DNA of 14,629 nucleotides from an uncultured Eggerthellaceae bacterium (GTDB lineage Bacteria > Actinomycetota > Coriobacteriia > Coriobacteriales > Eggerthellaceae). A program made the position numbers and the translations under genes. The notes below the pieces were generated by a model, which saw only the letters and a program-made list of their open reading frames with translations, did no database searches and was not told where the DNA came from. Within the stretch, counting starts at the first letter, position 1; each line of letters opens with the position of its first letter. Location: positions 1-14,629 of the forward strand of contig CAJUFC010000072.1 of NCBI GenBank assembly GCA_910585565.1, written 5' to 3'. This document shows positions 12,001 to 14,629 of the stretch, piece by piece.

Positions 12001-12565
12001 CAGCCGCATCGCCCGCGCCTGCGGCACCACCCTCAGCCTCCTCGTCGCTGGTAGGCAAGACGCGTTGGTCGGTGCCTACATATATATAAGGCAGTTCGAT
12101 GGTTGCCGTAAAGGGATCGGCGCCCGTCAGGCCACCGACCTGTCCGCCACCGAGCGTGCGCTCGGGGTCAGCGAACGTGAGCGTCGCTGTGGCAGACGCG
12201 CCACCGCCCAGGTGCGCCACGCCATCCTCATCGACGTCGTCAGGTGCCACCACCAAAGCGGCATGCAGCTTTTCTGCCAGCGCCGCGCTATCGTCTTCGC
12301 TCACGCCAGCGGGCAAGTTGGGCAGAACCTCGGATGCCTCGATAAGGCCATCGGGAAGATAGTACGAGCCATCGGCCTTGGCCGCAGCCTCAGCCTGCAC
12401 ATACTGGGCATACGACTGCGCGAACGCCACAGCCGAGCCCATGTCAAACATCGTGAATGCCAGAGCAAACGAAACCAGGACGCTCAGGACGCGGGTCCAT
12501 GGCTTCCACCTGACGCGGGGAGCCTCGTGCTCGGGCGCGTCCGTCAAAGTGCGCTCGTCGCGCAC
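1..12565 (-). CDS. Giant secreted multi-module surface protein (adhesin-like), 3' end outside window
   Basis: The frame is open from an in-frame TAG at 12695-12697 to the window edge; from the GTG at 12563-12565 it gives 4188 residues with no stop. Residues 17-49 form a signal peptide: basic RVRWKPWTR, hydrophobic VLSVLVSFALAFTMF, then a likely cut after AFA (49/50). Next come a Gly/Ala/Asp linker (about 170-220), an Asp/Ala-rich tract (about 368-495), a beta-rich part containing WDRYNYQVYKVTTTNIS at 824, tandem modules starting near 1338, 1560, 1782, 2025 and 2254, an acidic Gly/Glu and DPDPDPDPD stalk (about 2974-3031), and a beta-rich part with YAGDYVEYLLYVGAR at 3619. The last two motifs resemble DUF11/Ig-like repeats of Gram-positive surface proteins. 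Cysteine is rare. Secretion and a surface role are inferred from this architecture; the ligand is unknown and no enzyme motif was recognised. Any cell-wall anchor would lie off the left edge. The start is uncertain: GTG 12565 lacks a good ribosome site, whereas a strong one precedes an in-frame ATA at 12598. Confidence 0.9.
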   Translation of the reverse strand, partial: MRDERTLTDAPEHEAPRVRWKPWTRVLSVLVSFALAFTMFDMGSAVAFAQSYAQYVQAEAAAKADGSYYLPDGLIEASEVLPNLPAGVSEDDSAALAEKLHAALVVAPDDVDEDGVAHLGGGASATATLTFADPERTLGGGQVGGLTGADPFTATIELPYIYVGTDQRVLPTSDEEAEGGAAGAGDAAAGANADAGIDAGLDASADDGGVGAGTDADTSKSATFATADGTIYTQTLSREEWLANGGDAANMRLALSADRVPQGWSIFTEHDGAYLKADDATLAAGLSGRIVVRYEGDEARPLALTAHVAAEQPTFAVSAQGDIPAEQLLEVGFGYAFVSWAHPASGQYLIGAAGQEAMPVVAVMNDQAPADEEDAAEGEGSESNNGDANADDGDGDADVDADATGDADADANADADTDVDAESPEASGDAPESADAEGDAEDADGDADADAATDLVEPDAADQDVSGSSADADANDADANDAPDASDDDAATGDMLGPILTVPAQDDAGPVQGEMAPQDDAMPDAGAEADAGASNPLLGAISAVAEGVGGFLNTLFGATPLSTRAGLDYSLIRDFGVNVSTPGQNLGNNQFILSKNDISSTSVSIQTTMGFTSGYLGRPLNDGLDTPLANTALRFALNIPYLYQDSNKAMQQTYDRELWEANVDVDDPSSATKIALRPTGTMLQNWWIIPDPGNKMFNGDADINTMLALTKDHLAPGGKWEDGLVGSWLLIYHGPSYDCQFNSQTAPPVFSPSFYGNIPENSGGIIEVGMRAGAYTDGSGKTTLGDLVIQPGETSSKGFTKATLLMTNLEWEVTAENIHEPILWDRYNYQVYKVTTTNISKSQDSLIDYFGYFFKFLDATNGGEGVRQEDIMAWEVDKDGNVIKNENFVVTGGRSFVGKPGEGGVLIYDTTDWTDEDYAAVDYDTFSNIGDIEPLTYTTSGLTGQASLRIDGAAGILQSKLDSTGAVVAPDNNDHRTLLVAVPYTTNLRRVDGKYTQALLDIASTVYFGGRGEQDYSWSKKLVLRNDFANAKTGFKQNKYAVDQERGGVLASEGTGYLGYPSSYVINGMKNESNVPIFSVREPDALTGEERTTWGPQLVDRLPDQYELLGIDITLPRTTIVSPFEGEVATQLSHWYDTKSNVVQYEVEQADGTKTWVDLGCPVLLPDADSPDPDNLVFRIGSNERTGSLARQMESAGIHAVPFASTDGKTATFTGNFRLNFTNKLRANCSIPGKVQVYGIMHEAAESGEARPYPNEVAVEYGERRWVPSTAGADAGDRDGAYSVELMRGDTAQATLYPVPIKPTVAAYAYGDGTEPADRTVTELPTSDALLNIEGSGWRFHVSNDSKSMIEPGVMTIKTMHGSALNPPKGFEAQYLTLSVDLVKHADVGEITIASLKSWQDADKKWHTDPYTRVLRPSDYGTNAHGDIVIPASAWGGEYLSTISIAFDSIEGMQLVEGSPDLFVDIMGVPTDVGQMRLTAEFGSDYEDGARNQRVQASAILDAKTPPFNPVVTVTSYADGSAPADPGVTEHDNTDSSNVPSGQRYDRYATPVLDEPIAGWRAHITNDSDYGMEPAKLEIGPLSKKMFASGYRDGWRGFETNFLTLSAAMFAAGDMRDVAITYYDAGVIDETIAPLTMTVSLSDLIDTYGTDANGNVVIPRSAWGGGCLESVVVYYERFSGKVTAATGAFVDFYGTPTLINDGSAASKGNRLQLPAEFGSDYEDDRWNRSTTDIAYMYPTTINPVVSPSFVWLDHAGAAHTGNSDADVVPYRWGDRDDEVAYWQYVLQNDTDARAEDHDLSVSVDGVTTETDADSRAVQRGFVVDKVEITGFASASPAEISPKNAADAANIRHASGAIRSIELWWQTDDADASTLTNKTYTGSDIAASGWIDAAGTLLLTPSAWSEDHPLKKVVIHYAELGKRATVARDTALQVRMYGAVDTHGASTGAHAFDDRIASTHEFVPTDENDFYGTKTARRGTTAKTVGTFRPSITPVAYKQAPTRPVSAADVVAQQVEAANEVDGVGYRFEIKNATLSRSDDAVIGVSLDSVSNKLAGAAAVRGFKTERVTIADGLLEMGADPATYDPATGAAASQFKELRLFFAEGDGSVPEVAQVVLTADDATMWTHEADGSFSIDLQSVAYEPYWGMYLKQMEFVYDEIDPSSTGKRLYVDVAGATDWFDSLDATARMQQHGAFDKAGAWSAYARLVVHRPALELHTYGQYAESDYNEDVFGRNENSDANRTYVTVPYDRDFKLWANVANERGVSHLDDVDLTLNVPIGWEGGIKQDAAGTTKGAFTGFHVTRLTIPREFFLCFDEGEPGEVRITGYEADATSGAAQKTVVLRPVFDEHHVVAPTPSYDINEGYAGGQPIRYEDEAGNEYPMKDGSLFVSEEQMRTAGIAIVTKVELHSWKNMAVDAVDRTRQNIVLDGFMDTPMDSHRIFSASAVNHLEGLREHLPANDSYAVTRVDDTNIYVAKMYFDTESRAGYNDAGTNAPAANRFTNYTGGTQDTGHDGYSGEGNNVLEIGYKAEGSFLTDFRQVLTNRGNMNPELTCHNEQYPIYSSTSWWEHDWHRTIDSKSYNSGARAVMTQTLPSTHFDAYYVKVRSAAVPYFNGITVKYQDGSEVYVSGDDMRAKLASGEAASRETDINGNKYFRLNLLATDGDGAPVASFGDKDADAYKDPWTGYDDEPDAEPVNPVVAVVYDIDINQNQYAAGDNRFTDGSYEPSANEGTNAGVSDYGTWFGTQNTNQKSWVDNMSLEVTGRFFRDTAVRSTTDRDEVKAVTTTELMFGGQDGGNVRPGYSAVTRYNNGDTNDYRSNLSYANWHTTSSYNGHHHAEDKMRHIRSVQGVSVIQDLPKTLKGTTGSMTAGNDEDASVKFADDVKFPVRFYRDNQPIGYHYSDLRAGNDWSGRISFADRILLADEMPEIAPNWELGYYGFLSTGMIINADTSVANHLAAAYNKDAYIKFTTQAWAADEEEAPPEGSEGDGGEGEGGTEGEGEDGDGDPDPDPDPDAGEDGSGGGALPPIDDGPKEVTYHKTTSRTIVIDHTGTYQVADDGTKTQIGDGTLTELLEKHIDGARNAYIQFSRPGEDVAAEIVDLVNKAKSTPFVIELAENEFIERYEIDLGHYAGNGNVTAETDGRYAPDRGTTSGVDLYVLGRPYVYKGQVNPMTGAMTDVADASNTSQTYQYDDDNSAIKDAYPSMGDGEKYHADQAHYLGYLIPFGYNVWMQAVDRSDPDNVVRDISATVGIDDYAADNNTPNIAEYEARFQNVKDGTAGVDDAKRATHISSLKLTADTQAYFRMQNVYVPRQLVKGDALNRWTENVVSYDEATGESVVTPTERPDWFTVTDLSFVANGTAVERSWADLVADGVVTPPADGDADGVYTVDIERYLRENAHLHTTYNGLSATDSLGNWAGDPNVDIEYARPLIDRITLSFDSPYALRTRPEAMLDSGQWLAADRDAGGFAFSYDGVFVDRPTPDFTSATAATNDPEQGNWDRFSTPTFSKNAGTYSTVTSQHTLTVHGVQTKDPNHNVLNYGVSRTEDLRAAFNVSHLLGTMDTSYERGKKVQLKAADGTTAPATIFAYDNDDASITAPVSYAPEAEGAAGYDIPDGALYAGDYVEYLLYVGARETSASNRNTRLPLEHVDARFTAARGQRIVGWEVAKEQLPDGTWAERNTTAGPDGTPLPVSASISGAINDTGVGADGAPAATREAPERCDLSVVAGAESFGDNHTLVFSIGEDETDDAGLRTNPDATQIQPGQGVYIRVITQMTDELETQDGYNDTDNAAMNGDSDMPSYRGRSVEASWTAVAAPKHGFTQYRVGDANGFDRNAHSKRWKQVDDPGIALVDYYHADNKTATFATSASDATKLKVQYGADDRSTVRFYNHRADVTDGNRDRYQADMAIQAAWTAKKADGATVADDDGNPMQLTITGLQNATHHESDLTTTVLFTKAYGEAGSPVGQQVFELTDTPKLAASATSVLEDGSGPVDLRYPLDMPQNKREEREPLLIEYYYRNAADRSDEGWVTLAQLQDLMTAREAAGDGSAPSQSGNVSNSNLFRDVLGVRWTYYDVPASVLPGTKSYYQLDNVALVGVGRYEDVRDANAGWSEQPNSWVGSMLADAAYTHHHNEATMLDLHSVGADGSLVPAITDAVEHGQWLVKQDARKDANHTVVRRSPIMQFQNQ
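3463..3650 (-). repeat. Acidic Gly/Glu and Asp-Pro stalk in the giant protein
   Basis: Residues about 2974-3031 run from DEEEAPPEGSEGDGGEGEGG into DPDPDPDPD and then GSGGGALPP. At DNA level there are near-hexamer repeats (GGGATC/GGGTC types, 3521-3551). Such tracts commonly form stiff or extended linkers in wall-exposed proteins. It divides the protein into a repeat core and a distal beta-rich region. Confidence 0.7.
5270..8557 (-). repeat. Five tandem divergent beta-modules in the giant protein
   Basis: Equivalent positions recur at residues 1338 (GWRFHVSND), 1560 (GWRAHITND), 1782 (YWQYVLQND), 2025 (GYRFEIKNA) and 2254 (LWANVAN), spaced 222, 222, 243 and 229 residues. Each module then shows a GF...L segment, a strand pair near ITYYD, an SAW segment in the first three (Trp at 1435, 1663 and 1903), and a strand ending in YGTPT-like sequence (VDIMGVPTD, VDFYGTPTL, VRMYGAVDT). 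Modules one and two share AEFGSDYED exactly and are the closest pair. The pattern indicates old domain duplication; I cannot assign a named family. Confidence 0.7.
11085..11465 (-). repeat. Asp/Ala-rich low-complexity tract in the giant protein
   Basis: Residues about 368-495 of the giant protein consist mostly of Asp, Ala, Glu, Gly and Asn in degenerate DA, DADAN and DGDAD units. A perfect 14-base repeat, TTGGCATCAGCGTC on the plus strand, occurs twice in tandem near 11126-11155 and encodes DADAN. Codons vary between GAC/GAT and GCC/GCT/GCG, so most units are not recent exact duplications. It separates a small N-terminal domain from the main body and may be an extended, strongly acidic spacer. 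Confidence 0.8.
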
Positions 12566-12603
12566 GGTGCATATGGCATGTGGGCTGCGCGTCTCTATTG
12601 CGG

Positions 12604-12610
12604 CCCCCTT
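12604..12610 (-). promoter_or_regulatory. Shine-Dalgarno-like AAGGGGG with no normal start codon behind it
   Basis: AAGGGGG is the best purine-rich ribosome-binding-like sequence upstream of the giant gene. Five bases later, in the gene's own frame, stands ATA (12596-12598), not ATG, GTG or TTG. The first conventional start is the GTG at 12565, 33 bases further on, with no recognisable ribosome site of its own. Confidence 0.5.
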
Positions 12611-12634
12611 AGCTGCGATGTCATCGATCGCCCT

Positions 12635-12640
12635 ATTGTA
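12635..12640 (-). promoter_or_regulatory. Candidate -10 box for the giant gene
   Basis: TACAAT on the minus strand matches TATAAT at five of six positions. No convincing -35 element lies 16-18 bases upstream (GTACTG at a 17-base spacing is poor). Transcription would start near 12628, about 63 bases before the GTG at 12565. The region upstream (about 12700-12780) is the most AT-rich part of the window. Confidence 0.35.
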
Positions 12641-12764
12641 ATGCGCAGCTCGTTGAGCAGTACTGGTGCGTTTCCGAGAATCGCGCAAAGGTGTCTATTC
12701 GTCCACCAGTTTATTTCAGGCAGACAACAATTGCACGATGGCGCGACTGATTGTTACCGCATTT

Positions 12765-12796
12765 ACATAGACAAAACACGACCCTCGCCGAGAGTC
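12765..12796 (-). terminator. Candidate intrinsic terminator after the ATPase gene
   Basis: The minus strand reads GACTCTC, loop GGC, GAGGGTC (a 7-base-pair stem with one G-T wobble, 12780-12796). The tail GTGTTTTGTCTATGT contains four consecutive T. It lies 84 bases past the ATPase stop and before the giant gene, as expected for separate transcription units. The stem is short and the T-run brief. Confidence 0.4.
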
Positions 12797-12858
12797 AGAC
12801 GGGGCGCCGGCCAGCCGTCGCGATGTGGCTGCCCTAGCCACCCCAGCGCGACCAGCAA

Positions 12859-12886
12859 GCGCCTGAGCGCAGTGCCCGCTCAGCGC
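12859..12886 (-). other. Strong hairpin overlapping the ATPase stop codon
   Basis: The minus strand reads GCGCTGAGCG, a 7-base loop GGCACTG, then CGCTCAGGCGC. This pairs over 10 base pairs with a single bulged G, and the TGA stop of the ATPase lies in the 5' arm. No T-run follows, so it is not a standard intrinsic terminator. It could protect the mRNA 3' end or assist termination. Confidence 0.45.
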
Positions 12887-14451
12887 CGCAAAGAGCCGAA
12901 GATGCCGCGCGTCAGCTGGCGGCCCACCTCGCGCCCGATCTGACCGATGATGGAGTTCATGGTCTGGGCGGCGCGCTCGCGCTGCTTGGCCGCCTCGCGC
13001 TCGGCCCGCTCTGCTGCCTTGGCCGCCTCCCGCTCGGCTCGCTCGGCCTCTTTGGCTGCCACCTTCTCCGCCTTGGCGGCCGCCGCAGCGCGCTCCTTCT
13101 CGAAAGCTGCGCGCTCGGCCTCGAGGGCGGCGCGCTCTTGGGCAAGAGCCGCAGCCTCTTCAGCCTCGGCCGCCTGGGCGCGCAAAAGCTCGAACGCCGA
13201 CTCGCGGTCGATGGCCACCGCATAGCGCTCTGCCACCGCGCTCTCCGCGGCCAGCACGGCGCGCATGACCTCGGGGTCAGCTGCCGCCATGCGGCACTGG
13301 GGCGGCAATATCTTGGCGCGCTCCACCACCGAAGGCTGGCCGTCCTCGTTGAGCAGCGACACCAGCGCCTCGCCCGTGCCCAGCTCCAACAGCGCCTCTT
13401 CCGCATCAAACGACGGGTTCTCGCGAAACGCCGCAGCAGCGGCTCGTACCGACTTCTGCTCTGCTGGCGTGTAGGCGCGCAGCCCATGCTGGATGCGGTT
13501 GGACAGCTGCGCCAGCACCGCATCCGGAATGTCCGACGGCGACTGCGTCACGAAGTACACGCCCACGCCTTTGGAGCGAATCAGCTTCACCACCTGCACG
13601 ATCTTGTCGACGAGCCCCTTGGGCATGTCGCTGAACAGAAGATGCGCCTCGTCAAAGAAGAACACCAGCTTGGGCTTGTCAGGGTCGCCCACCTCAGGCA
13701 GCGTCTCGAACAGCTCGCTCAGCATCCACAGCAGAAACATCGCATAGATCTGTGGCGACTGGATGAGCTTAGCGGCTGCAAGGATGTTGACGTAGCCTCG
13801 GCCTGCGTCGTCGCACGCCATGAAGTCGGCCAGGTCGAGCGCCGGCTCGCCAAAGAAGATGTCACCACCCTCGTCCTCGACGGAGATGAGCGTGCGCAGG
13901 ATGGCGCCAACCGACTGCGACGACACCTTGCCGTACGTCGTCTCGTACTCCTTCGCGTGCTCGGCCACATAGTTGAGCATGGCGCGCAGGTCCTTCAAAT
14001 CGATGAGCAGCATCTGCCGGTCATCAGCGATGCGAAACACGATGTCCAGCACGCCTTGCTGTACCTCGGTCAGCTCTAGCAGGCGCGACAGCAGCTCGGG
14101 CCCCATCTCCGAGATGGTGACGCGCACCGGGATGCCGTCGCCCCCGAGCATGTCCCAGAATCGACACGGACAGCCTTCCAGCTGCCAGTTCTCGATGCCG
14201 AACTTCTCGACGCGCGCACGGATGCTTTCGGTATCGTCGCCCGCCTGCGCCATGCCCGTCACGTCTCCTTTGACGTCGGCCAGAAACACCGGAACGCCCG
14301 CCTTCGAAAACCCCTCGGCCAGCACCTTCATGGTGACGGTCTTGCCCGTACCCGACGCGCCCGCCACCAGGCCGTGCCGGTTGGCCTGGTCGAACAGCAG
14401 ATTGCACGGCAGCTCGCCCTGCCCCACCCAGATGCGATCGCCCTCTAGCAT
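12880..14451 (-). CDS. DUF853/HerA-like ATPase (YjgR-type)
   Basis: A complete 523-residue P-loop ATPase of the HerA/FtsK-like DUF853 family (E. coli YjgR type). Members are annotated as HerA-like helicases, but their cellular role is poorly defined. Visible motifs: IWVGQG at 7-12, Walker A GASGTGKT at 31-38, the family signature FLADVKGDVTGM at 56-67, Walker B LVFFFDEAH at 262-270, and VYFVTQSPSDIP at 298-309 with a conserved NRIQHGLRAYT at 318-328 (sensor and arginine-finger-like region). About 415-495 is an Ala/Glu/Arg/Lys coiled coil with 11-residue near-repeats (EREAAKAAERA), followed by the usual basic tail ending RGIFGSLRR. Length is normal for the family. I chose ATG 14451 because AAGGAA lies six bases upstream and family similarity begins there; the frame extends upstream to a TTG at 14517, where only unrelated residues are added. 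The protein should be cytoplasmic. Nothing ties it to the downstream giant gene beyond shared orientation. Confidence 0.95.
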   Translation of the reverse strand: MLEGDRIWVGQGELPCNLLFDQANRHGLVAGASGTGKTVTMKVLAEGFSKAGVPVFLADVKGDVTGMAQAGDDTESIRARVEKFGIENWQLEGCPCRFWDMLGGDGIPVRVTISEMGPELLSRLLELTEVQQGVLDIVFRIADDRQMLLIDLKDLRAMLNYVAEHAKEYETTYGKVSSQSVGAILRTLISVEDEGGDIFFGEPALDLADFMACDDAGRGYVNILAAAKLIQSPQIYAMFLLWMLSELFETLPEVGDPDKPKLVFFFDEAHLLFSDMPKGLVDKIVQVVKLIRSKGVGVYFVTQSPSDIPDAVLAQLSNRIQHGLRAYTPAEQKSVRAAAAAFRENPSFDAEEALLELGTGEALVSLLNEDGQPSVVERAKILPPQCRMAAADPEVMRAVLAAESAVAERYAVAIDRESAFELLRAQAAEAEEAAALAQERAALEAERAAFEKERAAAAAKAEKVAAKEAERAEREAAKAAERAEREAAKQRERAAQTMNSIIGQIGREVGRQLTRGIFGSLRR

Positions 14452-14571
14452 GACGGATTCCTTTCCTTCGCCTACCACCGTCGTCTTGTCGCGTGCCGCT
14501 TGCGCTGGCGGCGGCAACCTCCGCTCTCTATGCCAGCGCCAGCAGCGCCGGCCGCGTAAGCCAGCGGCAAC
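14452..14571. other. Short intergenic gap between partial upstream gene and ATPase
   Basis: This 120-base GC-rich stretch holds the ATPase ribosome site at its left end. It also contains an imperfect 14-base direct repeat (minus strand AGGTTGCCGCTGGC and AGGTTGCCGCCGCC) and a 6-base inverted repeat TGCCGC/GCGGCA (14494-14499 and 14511-14516) with an 11-base loop and no T tract. I see no clear promoter or terminator, so the ATPase may be co-transcribed with the upstream gene. Confidence 0.4.
14458..14468 (-). promoter_or_regulatory. Ribosome binding site of the DUF853 ATPase
   Basis: The minus strand reads GAAGGAAAGGAA, then TCCGTC, then ATG. The AAGGAA core sits six bases before ATG 14451 and supports that start over the TTG at 14517, where a GGAGG directly abuts the start codon with no spacer. 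Confidence 0.7.
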
Positions 14572-14629
14572 CTATGCCACCGATGCCCCCAGCAGCGACT
14601 CCAGCCAGCCGAGGATGTCGGCATACACC
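14572..14629 (-). CDS. C-terminal end of an unidentified upstream gene (partial)
   Basis: The minus strand entering from the right edge reads VYADILGWLESLLGASVA and then TAG (14572-14574). The alternating hydrophobic and charged pattern looks like a real C-terminal helix, and the stop leaves a 120-base gap before the ATPase start, as expected for a neighbouring gene. Only 18 residues are visible, so no family can be named. The other two minus frames are also open for a short distance here, so the frame choice rests on protein-like composition alone. Confidence 0.4.
   Translation of the reverse strand, partial: VYADILGWLESLLGASVA

Larger units (their letters stand above)
12566..12879. other. 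Intergenic region between ATPase and giant gene
   Basis: These 314 bases contain the hairpin, the candidate terminator, the -10 box and the AAGGGGG element listed separately. Besides these there is an AT-richer segment (12700-12780). The giant gene's frame is open back to the TAG at 12695-12697, with a TTG at 12688 as the only other upstream conventional start. No other gene was seen. Confidence 0.6.

Noticed and set aside
12081..12088. TATATATA inside the giant gene as a promoter
   Set aside because: It encodes Ile-Tyr codons in the open frame (PYIYVG), and a similar AT run at about 5145-5155 also encodes NIYV; no -35 element or downstream gene on either strand supports a promoter.
12686..12688. 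TTG at 12688 as start of the giant gene
   Set aside because: It adds 41 residues before the GTG 12565 start, has no purine-rich ribosome site, and lies upstream of the candidate -10 box. It is not fully excluded.
12947..13225. Plus-strand Ala/Ser/Arg-rich open frame opposite the ATPase coiled coil
   Set aside because: It is an antisense shadow of the Glu/Arg/Ala heptad-like codons of the ATPase.
14449..14517. Extended TTG start at 14517 for the ATPase
   Set aside because: The extra 22 residues are not family-like, and GGAGG abuts the TTG with no spacer, while ATG 14451 has a well-spaced AAGGAA.

Overview
The window is GC-rich bacterial DNA with all recognisable genes on the minus strand. 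The high GC content, the long Asp/Ala-rich low-complexity tracts and a giant secreted multi-module protein beside a HerA/DUF853-type ATPase fit a Gram-positive actinobacterium, perhaps a gut-associated Coriobacteriia member. That placement is inference; no rRNA or other marker gene is present.

Layout, in the direction of transcription (right to left): (1) 14572-14629, probably the last 18 codons of an unidentified upstream gene. (2) 14452-14571, a short gap. (3) 12880-14451, a complete DUF853/HerA-like ATPase with Walker A and B motifs and a C-terminal charged coiled coil. (4) 12566-12879, an intergenic region with a hairpin at the ATPase stop codon, a candidate intrinsic terminator, a candidate -10 box and an isolated Shine-Dalgarno-like sequence. 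(5) 12565 to the left edge, one uninterrupted reading frame of 4188 codons whose 3' end lies outside the window. I split the plus-strand text into triplets across its whole length and found no in-frame stop.

The giant protein has a long-n-region signal peptide, two Asp/Ala- or Gly/Ala/Asp-rich linkers near the N-terminus, a large beta-rich region, a core of at least five tandem modules about 222-243 residues apart, an acidic Gly/Glu and (Asp-Pro) stalk, and a further beta-rich region. It looks like a surface adhesin or fibrillar protein. The anchoring end (LPXTG or membrane segment) would lie beyond the window and was not seen.

Many long plus-strand open frames run antisense to this gene in exact codon register. 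They exist only because the gene almost never uses TTA, CTA or TCA, and I do not regard them as genes. Nothing suggests that the ATPase and the giant protein work together; a terminator-like element and about 0.3 kb separate them. I saw no tRNA, rRNA, CRISPR array, insertion sequence or phage gene.
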